Assembly (NCBI RefSeq): GCF_009806555.1
Contig: NZ_VUOK01000003.1
Coordinates: 558,001 to 622,000, forward strand
Length of the DNA: 64,000 nucleotides
Source of the DNA: Methylobacterium sp. 2A
Lineage (GTDB): Bacteria > Pseudomonadota > Alphaproteobacteria > Rhizobiales > Beijerinckiaceae
Direction of reading: 5' to 3'
Both the position numbers and the translations under genes were made by a program. Position 1 is the stretch's first letter; every line of letters begins with the position of its first letter. The notes beneath the pieces are model-generated. The model was not told where the DNA came from. It saw only the letters and a list, made by a program, of their open reading frames with translations, and did not search any database. This document shows positions 1-9,855 of the stretch, one piece after another.

Positions 1-614
1 AACTCGCGGTTGCCCTTCTCCGAGAAGGTGAAGGTCACCTCGTGCGGCCCGGTCGCCTCGGCCTTGGCGACGGTGTGGTAGTAGGCGGCGTAGAACGGGC
101 TGTTGGCCTTCAGGATGTCGAACGACCAGACCACGTCCTCGGGCGTGATCGGCTGGCCGTCGTGCCAGCGGGCGTTCGTGCGCAGGCGGTAGGAGACCGA
201 GCCGAGATCGGGGGCGACCCGCACCGCCTCGGCGATCAGGCCGTAGGAGGTGAACGGCTCATCGGACGACTGGGTCATCAGCGGATCGTAGATCTGCTGG
301 ATGCCGTTCTCGAGGTCGCCCTTCAGGCCGGACACGATGATGTTGAAATTGTCGAACCCGCCCTGGGCGCCGAGGCGCACGAGGCCGCCCTTGGGCGCGG
401 CGGGGTCCGCGTAGTCGAAATGCTTGAAGTCGGGGCCGTATTTCGGCTGGCCCATCAGCGTGAGCGCGTGGACCCACTGGCCGGTGGCGGCGGGCATCGA
501 CGGCGGATCGGACGGCATCGCGGCCGGTTCCTGCGCGTGGGCCGGGGTGAGATGCAGGCAGGCGAGGAGGAGTGTCGCGGCGAGGAGGCGTCCGGTCACG
601 GTCTGCGCTGTCAC
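1..614 (-). CDS. ABC transporter substrate-binding protein, family 5, YejA-like (C-terminus outside window)
   Basis: Periplasmic solute-binding protein of an oligopeptide-type ABC importer. Only the first ~204 residues are present; the gene runs off the left edge. A GTG at 614 starts a hydrophobic Leu/Ala-rich signal peptide ending near an AHAQ site (about residue 28). A GGAG lies 11 nt upstream; an in-frame GTG at 599 is the alternative. The mature part has the YejA-type opening (HFDYADPAAPKGG, then GGFDNFN) and the family-5 stretch WHDGQPITPEDVVWSFD, in which an Asp/Glu-rich loop precedes the lobe crossover. YejA partners usually transport microcin C-like or murein peptides; the permease genes would lie outside the window. 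It is transcribed away from the VWA operon. The family call is firm and the substrate unknown. Confidence 0.85.
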   Translation of the reverse strand, partial: MTAQTVTGRLLAATLLLACLHLTPAHAQEPAAMPSDPPSMPAATGQWVHALTLMGQPKYGPDFKHFDYADPAAPKGGLVRLGAQGGFDNFNIIVSGLKGDLENGIQQIYDPLMTQSSDEPFTSYGLIAEAVRVAPDLGSVSYRLRTNARWHDGQPITPEDVVWSFDILKANSPFYAAYYHTVAKAEATGPHEVTFTFSEKGNRE

Positions 615-728
615 GGGCAGGCTGTCTCCGTTGTGGGGACCCGCGTGGGGCGCGGGCGTTCGCTGAGGCTCATAGGCCGGGCGTGCCCCGGGCGTCGAGC
701 GCGCTTCCGCACGGGGCTGCGCAGAGAT

Positions 729-756
729 TCCCTCCCCCCTTTGCGGGGGAGGGAAG
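729..756. repeat. Short GC-rich intergenic palindrome (CTCCC family)
   Basis: A near-perfect inverted repeat, TTCCCTCCCCC-cctttgc-GGGGGAGGGAA, sits in the short space between the solute-binding gene and the stop codon of the VWA protein. The same arm recurs at both ends of the element at 2891-3069, so it belongs to a dispersed palindromic family. It could act as a transcript-end hairpin for the VWA operon, but no T-run follows. Confidence 0.6.
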
Positions 757-773
757 CGCGCGCATAAAACGTC

Positions 774-2858
774 TCACGCGGCCCGGCCCCGTCTTCCCTC
801 CACCAGCCACATGGCGAGTAGGGCAGCCGCCAGGGCCGCGAGCGCCGCGAGGCCCAGCGCCAGCGGATACACCTCGACCCCGCGGATATTGGCGCTGTCG
901 CTCGGCCGGAAGCCGATCCAGTCCGCGCCGGCGAGGCGCCCGCCGCGCACCACTGCGAGCCGGGGCACGTCGACGGCGCCCCCGGATCCGGCGACCCGGC
1001 GAACCGAGCCCCCCGAGCCCTCGGCCACCGCCTTCAGCCGCTCGGTATCGCTGAACACGTCGGCGAGCTCGCGTGGGTTGGCCGGGCCGACGCTCACGAA
1101 GGCCACGAGGTTGCCGGAGCGCAGCGTGTGCAGCCCGAGGCTCTCGGCGTCGAAGGTCGCGGTGAAGAGGCCCGGTTCCTTGGGCTTGAGCGTGAGCGTC
1201 GTCACCTTGCCGGTCGGCCCGGTGACGGTGACCGGCTCGGCCTGATCCGCCATGGTCTGGCGCTCGACCCGGATCTCCCGGCCGTGTCCGGTGGTCTGGG
1301 CGCGCAGGGCCTCCTCTTCGAGGGCCGGTTCCTTCATCAGCCAGTGGCCGAGGCGGCGCAGCAGGTCGAGATAGGGGCCGCCCTCCTGGTAGCCCCGGGC
1401 CCAGAGCCAGGCATGGTCCGACAGGAGCAGGGCGACGCGGCCCTTGTCCTCCCGGGAGAGGGCGAGCAGCGGCAGGCCGTCGGCCCCCGACAGGATCGGC
1501 TGGATTCCGGCGCGGGTCCGGGCCTCGACGATGCGCAGCCAGTCGCCCCAGGCGGGCGGGTTCGCGTCCGAGCCCGGCAGGTCGCGGGTCACCGGATGGC
1601 GCTGGCCGATCTGGGTCGGCGTCGCCTTGTAGGGTTTTTCCACCACCCGCCCGTCGGGATCGCCCGGCAGGATGCCCGCGAGCCGGGTGCGCGCGAGGCT
1701 CGCCGGGCCGGCAAATTCGGGTCCCGCGGCGATCAGCAGGGCGCCGCCCTCGCGGACATAGCGGACGATGTTGTCGAAATAGGCCTGCGGCAGCACGCTC
1801 TGGTTGGCGTAGCGGTCGAAGATGATCAGGTCGAAATCCTTGATCTTCTGGACGAACAGCTCGCGCGTCGGGAAGGCGATCAGGGAGAGTTCGGAGATCG
1901 GCGTGCCGTCCTGCTTCTCGGGCGGGCGCAGGATGGTGAAGTGGACGAGATCGACGTTGGCGTCGGACTTCAGCAGGTTGCGCCACGTCCGCTCGCCCTG
2001 GTGCGGCTCGCCCGAGACCAGCAGCACGCGCAGCTTCTCGCGGATGCCCTCGATCGGCAGCACCGCGCGGTTGTTGACGGTGGTGAGTTCGCCCGGCAGC
2101 GGCTCGACCTCGATCTCCACCACGTTCGGCCCGCCATGCTCGATCCGGGTGGTCAGCGAGAACGGCTTGTCGGTGGCGACGTCCCGCCGGCCGATCTCCT
2201 CGCCGTCGCGGCGGACGGTGACGACGGCATGTCCGGTGCCGCCGCGCTCCATCACCTCGGCGCGGATCGTCAGATCCTTGCCGACGATGCCGAAGCGGGG
2301 CGCCTCCAGCAGCTTGATCTGCCGGTCGCGTTCGTCGGGATGGCCGGTGACGAGGACGTGGAGCGGCGCCTTGATGCCGAGCTGGGCCATCGAGGCCGGG
2401 ATGTCGTGGACCACGCCGTCCGTGAGCATCACGATGCCGGCCAGCCGCTCCGGCGGGACATCGGCCAGCGCCTGGCCGAGGGCCGTGAACAGCTTGGTGC
2501 CGTCGTCGCCGTCCTTGGCGTCGGGCACGTCGATGAAGCGGGTCTCGATGTTGGCGAGCGCCCCGAAGCGGCGTTGCAGCTCGGTGCGGACCGCGTCGGT
2601 CATCTGCGGCCGGTCGCCGAGCTGCTGCGAGCCGGAGCGGTCGACCACGATCGCCGCGATGTCCTTCACGGGCTCGCGATCCTCGTGGACCAGGGCCGGG
2701 TTGGTCAGCGCCGCGAGGACCAGGGCGAGGACGAGGACGCGCAACAGCGCGGTCCGGCCGCGCGCCAGCACGGCGAACACCGCCAGGACCGCGACGATCA
2801 CGCCCAGCACGGCGATGGCCGGCCAGGGCAGGAGGGGGGTGAAGCTGAGGCTCAGCAT
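774..2858 (-). CDS. Membrane protein with VWA and glutamine-amidotransferase-like domains (last gene of MoxR operon)
   Basis: A 694-residue protein. Two hydrophobic segments (about 13-32 and 38-52) come first, followed by a von Willebrand A-type domain with the metal-site motif DRSGS at 73-77. A large beta-rich part follows, then a ThuA/GATase-like segment (ALLIAAGPEFAGP). A final transmembrane helix lies about 20 residues from an Arg-rich C-terminus. Proteins of this build accompany MoxR, DUF58 and DUF4159 genes, where they are thought to assemble or mature envelope complexes; the biochemical role is unknown. It reads in the same direction as the three genes upstream of it but is separated from the DUF4159 gene by a palindromic element (2891-3069). 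The domain layout is clear; the function is inferred only from the neighbours. Confidence 0.8.
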   Translation of the reverse strand: MLSLSFTPLLPWPAIAVLGVIVAVLAVFAVLARGRTALLRVLVLALVLAALTNPALVHEDREPVKDIAAIVVDRSGSQQLGDRPQMTDAVRTELQRRFGALANIETRFIDVPDAKDGDDGTKLFTALGQALADVPPERLAGIVMLTDGVVHDIPASMAQLGIKAPLHVLVTGHPDERDRQIKLLEAPRFGIVGKDLTIRAEVMERGGTGHAVVTVRRDGEEIGRRDVATDKPFSLTTRIEHGGPNVVEIEVEPLPGELTTVNNRAVLPIEGIREKLRVLLVSGEPHQGERTWRNLLKSDANVDLVHFTILRPPEKQDGTPISELSLIAFPTRELFVQKIKDFDLIIFDRYANQSVLPQAYFDNIVRYVREGGALLIAAGPEFAGPASLARTRLAGILPGDPDGRVVEKPYKATPTQIGQRHPVTRDLPGSDANPPAWGDWLRIVEARTRAGIQPILSGADGLPLLALSREDKGRVALLLSDHAWLWARGYQEGGPYLDLLRRLGHWLMKEPALEEEALRAQTTGHGREIRVERQTMADQAEPVTVTGPTGKVTTLTLKPKEPGLFTATFDAESLGLHTLRSGNLVAFVSVGPANPRELADVFSDTERLKAVAEGSGGSVRRVAGSGGAVDVPRLAVVRGGRLAGADWIGFRPSDSANIRGVEVYPLALGLAALAALAAALLAMWLVEGRRGRAA

Positions 2859-2890
2859 GGGGCGGAGCGCTCCGGATCCGTGATGCGGCG

Positions 2891-3069
2891 TCTCCCTCCC
2901 CCCTCTGCGGGGGAGGGTGGCCCCTGCGTCAGCAGGGGTCGGGAGAGGGGAACCCGGCTTCCGGAAGAGGCGCGGCCGGCATGGAGGACTCTACCCTGTC
3001 CTGCATCGTCGCGCCCCTCTCCCCCCCTGCTGCGCAGGGTACCCTCCCCCGCAAAGGGGGGAGGGGGGG
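2891..3069. repeat. About 180 bp composite palindromic element
   Basis: The gap between the DUF4159 and VWA genes is almost entirely an inverted-repeat element. A left arm of about 57 bp begins CCCTCCCCCCTCTGCGGGGG and runs to GGGAGAGGGG. It reappears reverse-complemented at about 3013-3069, and a unique centre of about 62 bp lies between. Each arm also carries its own small hairpin. The build suggests a non-autonomous, miniature-transposon-like or REP-type element. If transcribed within the operon it would fold into a long hairpin. Confidence 0.7.
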
Positions 3070-3099
3070 CGGTGCTGTGCGGATCGTCACGAAAAACAA

Positions 3100-5919
3100 T
3101 CACTGCCCCAGCCGCTCCAGCAGCGCGGGCACATGCACCTGATCCGCCTTGTAGTTGCCGGTGAGCGTGTACATCACGATGTTCACCCCACCCCGGAACG
3201 CCATCTCGCGCTGGCGCTGGTCGCCGCCGACCACGGGATAGAGCGGCTCACCGCCGCGACCCACCGCCCAGGCGGCGGCGAGGTCGTTGCCGGTGATGAT
3301 GATCGGGCTCACCCCGTCGCCGGCGCGGGCCGGGCGGCGCTCGGCGCCCTCGGCGGCCGGCGGCAGGGCCTCGACCCAGGTCTGGCCGGTGGCGTAGCGG
3401 CCCGGGAAACTGTCCACGAGGTAGAACGCCTTGGTCAGCACGTGGTCGAGCGGCACCGGCTCCAGCTCCGGCACTTCGAGCGTCGCCAGCATCGTGCGGA
3501 GATACGTGGCCTCGGGGGTCGGCGGGCCGCCCGGCCGCGCGGTCAGCGCGTCGCGGGTGTCGAACAGGACCGTCCCGCCGTTGCGCATGAACGCGTCGAT
3601 CTTGCGGATCGCGGTCTCCGAGGGCTGCGGCCGGCCCGGCGCGATCGGCCAGTAGATCAGCGGATAGAAGGCCAGCTCGTCCTTGGCGGGATCGATGCCG
3701 GCGGGCTCCCCCGGCTCCAGGGCGGTGCGGGAGGCCAGCATCTGGGTCAGGCCGGTGAGGCCGGTGCGGCTCGCCTCGTCGACGGCGGCGTCCCCCGTGA
3801 TCACGTAGGCGAGCCGCGTGATCAGGGCCGATTCGATGCCGTTCGGCCGGTTGATGGTCGGCTCCTCGGCACGGACGGGGAAGGCCGGCATGGTCGCCAG
3901 CAGGACGAGGCCCGCGAGCGCCAGCAAAGCCGGGCGCCCGCGCAGGCGGGCAGCGAGGCCGCCGCGGCGCAGGAAGCCGCCGAGCCACAACCCCGCCAGG
4001 GTGTCGAGGGCCAGCAGCAGCAGCGCCAGGGTGAACAGGCTCGGCCGCAGATCGACGGTCTCGGCGCCGGCGAGCGATCCGAACCGGGCGCCGTCGAGGG
4101 CGGCGGTGTCGAGGGGCTTCAGCCGGTCGTCGGGCTTGAGGGCGTTCACGCTGATGCCTCCGTCCGGCGGCCCATAGAAGCCCGGCGGGTGCTCGCCGTT
4201 CGCCCGGTCGGCATAATCGGCCGACACCGCGGTGGCCGAGGCCGGCGGCGAGCCGAGCGCGCCGAACCCGTCGAGCGTCACCCGCGGGGCGAGCACCGGG
4301 GCTGCCGCCCGCGGGGTGTCGCCCTGGACCGGGGCCGAGGCGCCGGCCAAGCCCACGACGCGCCGGAGCATGTCGATGAACAGACCGGAGAGCGGCAGGT
4401 TCGACCACGTCGTGTCGGCGGTGACGTGGAACAGCACGATCGTGCCCTGCCCGCGCTTCTGCGCCGTGACGATCGGCGTGCCGTCCTGGAGGGAGGCCCA
4501 GGTCCGGTTCGGCAGATCGCCGTCCGGCTCGGCCAGGATCTGGCGGCGGACGCCGATATCGGCCGGCGGCTTCAGCCCCGCGAAGGGGCTCTCGGGCGGG
4601 AAGGGCGCGAGCGTCTTCGGGCTGTCCCAGGACAGGGTGCCGCCGAGCGTCCGGCCGCCCCGGCGCAGCCGCACCGGCACCAGCGGATCGTTGCCGGCCG
4701 CGAGCCGCGGGCCGGCGAAGCGCAGCAGCATGCCGCCCTCCTTCACGAAGCTCTCGATCCGGGCGGTGGTCTTCTCGTCGAGCGCGCCGACATCGGCCAG
4801 CACGAGGACCGAGACCTGATTGTCGAGGAGCTGGTTGATCGAGTCCGCCGTGCCCTTGGCGCCGCGGGGCTCCTGCACGTCCGCGAAGGGCTGGAGCGCC
4901 CGGGACAGGTAGTAGGTCGGCGCCAGCAGGGGCTGGGCCTGATCCATGGTCCCGCCGAAGACGAGGCCGACCCGGCGCCGCTTGCCGCGCTCGTCCTGCA
5001 GCACCACGGCGCCGGCCGAGCGCTCGCCCGCGATCTCCAGCCGGCTGATGCTGTTGCGCAACTCCACCGGCAGCTCGAAGCTCGCCTCGGCCTCGGTGGC
5101 GTCGGCCGCGAAGGTGAAGTCGCGCTCGGCCAGCGGCAGGCCCTTCTGGTCGAGCGCCCGGATCACCCCGGAATCGCGCCCGTTCGGAACCGCCCGCAGG
5201 GCATGGGTGACGAGCTTGCCGGCATTCTCGGTGGCCGTGAGCGCCAGGGCCGGCGGCCGGTCGGCCCGCAGCACGGTCAGGGCGGCGCCCCTGTCGCCGG
5301 CGAGGTCGGCCAGCCCCCTGGCGAAGCGCGTGTCGTTGGCGCCCGCGACGCCGTCGCTGATCCAGACGAGGCCGGCGCCCCGGTTCTTGTCCAGAAAGGT
5401 CTCGATCGCGGCGAGATGCGCGTCGCGGGTTGGCAGGATCGGGCGGGGCGCGATGGCGCGCAGCCGTTCCAGGGCGGCGGCGGGGGTCTTCGCCTCGAAG
5501 GCTGCGGGCGCATCCGCCAAACCGATCACCGCGACGGGCCGCCCATCGCGCGCGGCGCCTTCCACGGCGTCGGTGGCGACCCGAAGCCGGTCGCGCCAGT
5601 CATGGGCGGCGGGGAAGCCGTTGTCGAGGAGCACGAGGAGGGCGCTGCGCCCGCCACCGGCCCCGATGCCGCCGGCGTTCCAGACGGGACCCGCCACCGC
5701 CAGGATCAGCGCGGCGGCGATGAGCAGCCGCAGGATCAGCAGCCAGGGCGGCGTGCGCGCCGGGGTCTGCCGCTGCGGGATCAGGTCGGCGACGAGCTTG
5801 AGCGGCGGGAAGTTGATCCGCCGCGGACGCGGCGGTGTCACCCGCAGCAGGAACCACAGCGCCGGCAGGCCGATCAGGGCGGCGAGCGCCAGGGGCGCCG
5901 CGAAGGTCAGACCCAGCAT
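3100..5919 (-). CDS. BatA / DUF4159 domain membrane protein
   Basis: A 939-residue protein. The N-terminus has the BatA signature: a first membrane helix, the RINFPPLKLVADL stretch, and a second helix at about 62-80. A long VWA/GATase-like middle follows, with ALLVLLDN and later VSVLVLADVGALDEKT. A pair of hydrophobic segments lies at about 640-700, and the C-terminal ~215 residues form a DUF4159 domain (AFYPLIYWPIAPG, GGTVLFDTRDA). It is predicted to sit in the inner membrane with large periplasmic domains. It starts 7 nt from the end of the DUF58 gene, so the two are almost certainly co-transcribed. DUF4159 proteins occur with MoxR/DUF58 genes in many alphaproteobacteria, but their activity is not established. 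Confidence 0.85.
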   Translation of the reverse strand: MLGLTFAAPLALAALIGLPALWFLLRVTPPRPRRINFPPLKLVADLIPQRQTPARTPPWLLILRLLIAAALILAVAGPVWNAGGIGAGGGRSALLVLLDNGFPAAHDWRDRLRVATDAVEGAARDGRPVAVIGLADAPAAFEAKTPAAALERLRAIAPRPILPTRDAHLAAIETFLDKNRGAGLVWISDGVAGANDTRFARGLADLAGDRGAALTVLRADRPPALALTATENAGKLVTHALRAVPNGRDSGVIRALDQKGLPLAERDFTFAADATEAEASFELPVELRNSISRLEIAGERSAGAVVLQDERGKRRRVGLVFGGTMDQAQPLLAPTYYLSRALQPFADVQEPRGAKGTADSINQLLDNQVSVLVLADVGALDEKTTARIESFVKEGGMLLRFAGPRLAAGNDPLVPVRLRRGGRTLGGTLSWDSPKTLAPFPPESPFAGLKPPADIGVRRQILAEPDGDLPNRTWASLQDGTPIVTAQKRGQGTIVLFHVTADTTWSNLPLSGLFIDMLRRVVGLAGASAPVQGDTPRAAAPVLAPRVTLDGFGALGSPPASATAVSADYADRANGEHPPGFYGPPDGGISVNALKPDDRLKPLDTAALDGARFGSLAGAETVDLRPSLFTLALLLLALDTLAGLWLGGFLRRGGLAARLRGRPALLALAGLVLLATMPAFPVRAEEPTINRPNGIESALITRLAYVITGDAAVDEASRTGLTGLTQMLASRTALEPGEPAGIDPAKDELAFYPLIYWPIAPGRPQPSETAIRKIDAFMRNGGTVLFDTRDALTARPGGPPTPEATYLRTMLATLEVPELEPVPLDHVLTKAFYLVDSFPGRYATGQTWVEALPPAAEGAERRPARAGDGVSPIIITGNDLAAAWAVGRGGEPLYPVVGGDQRQREMAFRGGVNIVMYTLTGNYKADQVHVPALLERLGQ

Positions 5920-5926
5920 GGCGGGC

Positions 5927-6838
5927 TCACTCCGTGCCGCGGGCGGCGATCAGCGTGGCGAGGCGCAAAGCCGCCTCGCTCGCCGGCCGGTCGGTGCGGT
6001 GGATCGTCAGCGTCCAGCCCTGTCCGCGGGTGATGTCAGCCACGGCGGCCCGGTGCTCGGCGATCCGGGCGCGGTAGCGCGTGCCCCAGGCGTCGGCGTC
6101 GCCGATATCGAGGCTGAGACTGCCTTCGAGGTCGTGCAGCACGGCCTGACCGGTGAACGGGAACGTCTCCTCGATCGGATCCACCACCATCAGCAGATGG
6201 CCGCGGCTGCCGCGGCCCGCGAGGCTCTGCACGGCGGCCGCGATCCGCCCGGGTGCAGTGAGGAAGTCGCCGATCAGAACAACCTCGTCGAAGCGGGCGG
6301 GGTGCGCCGGCGGCGGCAGGTCCTGGGTCAGGCCGGCCGTATCGGCGACCAGCGCCTGCGCCAGCCGCTCGACGATCCCCCGCGACGCGCTGGCCCGGGT
6401 CAGCCCGAGGAGCCCGACCCGCTCGCCGCCCTCCACGAAGGCGTCGGCCAGCGCGAGCCCCAGGATCAGCGCGCGCTCGACCTTCGGCGCAGATGCCAAG
6501 TCCGAAGAAAAGCCCATGGAGGCCGAGCGGTCGATCCAGAGCCAGATGTTGTGGGCCGCCTCCCATTCGCGCTCGCGCACGTAGAGCCGGTCGTCCCGGG
6601 CCGAGCGGCGCCAATCGACCCGCGCGGCGGCCTCGCCGGTCACGAAGGGGCGGAACTGCCAAAAACTCTCGCCCGGCCCGGCCCGGCGGCGCCCGTGCAG
6701 GCCGTGGGCCAGCAGGCTCGACACGCGCCGTGCCTCCAGCACGAGGCGGGGCATCTTGTCGGAGAGGGCGGTCGCGCCCTCGCTCTCGCGCCGGCCGGGG
6801 GTGCGCCTGCCCGCGTCGAGGGCGTGGGTTCCAACCAT
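5927..6838 (-). CDS. DUF58 domain protein
   Basis: A 303-residue soluble protein. The DUF58 core is recognisable from GESFWQFRPFVTGEAAARVDWRRSAR (given in parts: GESFWQFRPF, then RVDWRRSARDDRLYVRERE), followed by a VWA-like strand with IDRSASMGF. DUF58 proteins are the usual partners of MoxR ATPases and probably bind a metal through the DxSxS loop. The ATG at 6838 has GGAGG 12 nt upstream; an ATG at residue 29 is possible. It lies between the MoxR gene and the DUF4159 gene, in the conserved order. The domain call is firm; the substrate complex acted on is unknown. Confidence 0.88.
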   Translation of the reverse strand: MVGTHALDAGRRTPGRRESEGATALSDKMPRLVLEARRVSSLLAHGLHGRRRAGPGESFWQFRPFVTGEAAARVDWRRSARDDRLYVREREWEAAHNIWLWIDRSASMGFSSDLASAPKVERALILGLALADAFVEGGERVGLLGLTRASASRGIVERLAQALVADTAGLTQDLPPPAHPARFDEVVLIGDFLTAPGRIAAAVQSLAGRGSRGHLLMVVDPIEETFPFTGQAVLHDLEGSLSLDIGDADAWGTRYRARIAEHRAAVADITRGQGWTLTIHRTDRPASEAALRLATLIAARGTE

Positions 6839-6941
6839 CGTCAGCGCAGCCCTCCGAGGCGGCTCAGCGCTGACGATGGCTTGAAAGCACGCATTTTCTT
6901 CATGTTAGCCGGCATCCACCCAACTCGAAAATGCTTCCGGA

Positions 6942-7958
<1,017 letters not shown>

Positions 7959-8110
7959 CTCCTGCCCGGGCTCCGTGGAACCCCGCCGGTCAACCCTGCG
8001 AGTGTGGGCCCGATGATACCGGGCTGGCAAGGTCGGCATCGCCGCACGCCGGCGGCCCCCGGGGAACGGTCGTCCCGCTCGCCGCTTCTCCCGCAGGAGG
8101 TGCGCGCCGG

Positions 8111-9277
8111 ATGCAGGAACTCGTCACGAAGCTCGGGCAGGCGTTGCTGATGGCGGCCGGCATGGCGTGGCAAACCGGCTGGACGCTGGTGCTCGGCTTC
8201 GCGATCTCGGCGCTCCTGCAATCGGTGGTCTCCACCGATGCGATGAAGCGCGCCCTCGGGCGTGACGGACCGAAGGAGGTCGCGCTGGCCTCGCTCGCCG
8301 GCATGGCCTCCTCGTCCTGCTCCTACGCGTCCGCGGCGATCATGCGCACGCTGTTCAAGAAGGGGGCGGCGCTGATCCCGTCGCTGGCCTTCCTGTTCGC
8401 CTCGACCAACCTCGTGCTCGAACTCGGCATCGTCCTGTACCTGCTGATGGGCTGGCCGTTCATGGCGGGCGAGTGGATCGGCGGCGTCGTGCTCATCATC
8501 GTCATGGCCGTCCTCGTGCGGCTGACCTATCCGGCGCGGATCGCCGAGGCGGCGCGCCGGCACGAGGAGGAAGCGGGCGGTCACCAGCACATGAGCATGA
8601 CCGTGGCGGGCGAAACCCTCGGCGAGCGCCTGCGGAACCCGCAGACCCGCATCCGCGTGGCGCAGAACTTCACCATGGAATGGTCGATGCTCTGGAAGGA
8701 TCTGGCGATCGGCTTCCTGGTCGGCGGGTTCCTGTCGGCCTTCGTGCCCGACGCGGTGTGGAAATCCCTGTTCCTGACGGACGCCTCGCCCTGGCTCAAG
8801 GTGCCCGCCAACGCGCTGCTCGGTCCGCTGATCGCCGTGGCGACCTTCGTCTGCTCCATCGGCAACGTACCGCTGGCTGCCGTGCTCTGGGCCGGCGGCG
8901 CGAGCTTCGGGGGCGTGCTCGCTTTCCTCTATGCCGACCTCATCGTGCTGCCGCTCCTCGACACCTACCGGCGCTACTTCGGCTGGCGCATGGCCGCCTA
9001 CATCGCGGCCGTGTTCTACGCGACGATGGTGATCGCCGCCCTCGTCATGGACCTCGCCTTCACCGGGCTCGGCCTCGTGCCGGATCACGGGGTCGACGCA
9101 CGCGCGCAACTCACGCGGTTCGGCCTGAACTACACGTTCTGGCTCAACCTCGTGTTCGGTGTGCTCGGCGCGTATCTCTGGTGGGTCAGCCGCCGGCACC
9201 CGATGGGGCATCACGGCCAGGGCGGCCATGCCCAACATGGGGAGGGCGCGCACCGGCACGCCCATCAGGACGGCTGA
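8111..9277 (+). CDS. Permease of the UPF0718 / ArsP-like family with His-rich tail
   Basis: A 388-residue integral membrane protein with about eight to ten hydrophobic segments. The family's Cys motifs are present: ASSSCSYASAA near residue 63, in the first half, and FVCSIGNVPLAAVL in the second. These are paired in UPF0718/DUF318 permeases, some of which (ArsP) export trivalent organoarsenicals. A cytoplasmic loop at about 150-165 carries HQHM, and the last 20 residues are rich in His and Gly (HPMGHHGQGGHAQHG), suggesting metal binding. AGGAGG lies 10 nt upstream of the ATG. No arsR or arsC lies nearby, so the substrate is open. It is divergent from the MoxR operon and convergent with the Fae paralogue. 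Confidence 0.85.
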   Translation: MQELVTKLGQALLMAAGMAWQTGWTLVLGFAISALLQSVVSTDAMKRALGRDGPKEVALASLAGMASSSCSYASAAIMRTLFKKGAALIPSLAFLFASTNLVLELGIVLYLLMGWPFMAGEWIGGVVLIIVMAVLVRLTYPARIAEAARRHEEEAGGHQHMSMTVAGETLGERLRNPQTRIRVAQNFTMEWSMLWKDLAIGFLVGGFLSAFVPDAVWKSLFLTDASPWLKVPANALLGPLIAVATFVCSIGNVPLAAVLWAGGASFGGVLAFLYADLIVLPLLDTYRRYFGWRMAAYIAAVFYATMVIAALVMDLAFTGLGLVPDHGVDARAQLTRFGLNYTFWLNLVFGVLGAYLWWVSRRHPMGHHGQGGHAQHGEGAHRHAHQDG

Positions 9278-9306
9278 GGCCAGGCCCGGCGCGGTCGATC
9301 GATCGA

Positions 9307-9855
9307 TCAGATCTTACCCTCAAGACCCATCGTGTAGTACTTGTGCACGATCTTGTCCTGGTTCTCGAGGAGCCAGTCGATCGAGGGCTCGTTGCTCATC
9401 GCCTTGCGGATCGCCTCGGTCATGCCCCTGCGCTGGATCTCGAACAGCGCCTTGTGATCGACCGTCTCGGCCTGGATCACCCCCGGGCTCAACCAGACCG
9501 AGCAGATGATGCCGAGGTCGTTGGCCTTCTCCTTCGGGATGTAGCCGGCGCGCACCGCGTCGAGCACGCCGTTGGCGATGGCGAACTGCACCGTGCCCAT
9601 CAGGATCGAGGTGTACTTGCTCTCGGTCACGCTGACCTTGGAGACGCAGAGCGTCACCGGGCGGACCATGATGTCGGTGTTGAGCAGCGCGAAGACGCGG
9701 CTGTGGCCGACGACCTGGTCGCCCGTCAGGGTCGCCAGCGCGGTGCCGACCGGCCCGTCGAGCTCGCCGATGATCACCTCCGGCTCCGAGGCGGTGTTGG
9801 GCGGGCCGCCCGCCACCAGGGCTTCGCCGGCGCGGAGGATGATGCGTTCACGCAT
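9307..9855 (-). CDS. Formaldehyde-activating enzyme (Fae) paralogue
   Basis: A 182-residue protein. It matches the Fae fold by its order of motifs: AGEALV at the start, then IIGELDGPVGTALA, VFALLNTDIMVRPVTLCVSKV, and a C-terminal MTEAIRKAM helix. True Fae condenses formaldehyde with tetrahydromethanopterin in methylotrophs; Methylobacterium carries additional Fae-like paralogues of less clear role. Here the segment after GEALV is two residues longer. It lacks the His that canonical Fae has in its VAHIDLIIG stretch (Pro-Glu-Val replaces His-Ile-Asp). I start at 9855 because GGAG lies 9 nt upstream; a longer frame begins at 9921. It stands alone. The family call is good; catalytic competence is doubtful. 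Confidence 0.85.
   Translation of the reverse strand: MRERIILRAGEALVAGGPPNTASEPEVIIGELDGPVGTALATLTGDQVVGHSRVFALLNTDIMVRPVTLCVSKVSVTESKYTSILMGTVQFAIANGVLDAVRAGYIPKEKANDLGIICSVWLSPGVIQAETVDHKALFEIQRRGMTEAIRKAMSNEPSIDWLLENQDKIVHKYYTMGLEGKI

Noticed and set aside
42..767. Plus-strand 241-codon frame at the left edge
   Set aside because: It is antisense to the solute-binding protein, whose signal peptide and YejA motifs are unmistakable.
2917..6033. Plus-strand open frame of 1038 codons opposite the DUF4159 gene
   Set aside because: It is the antisense shadow of a GC-rich gene: the composition is Arg/Gly/Ala/His-biased, there are no family motifs, and the minus-strand product has clear BatA and DUF4159 features.
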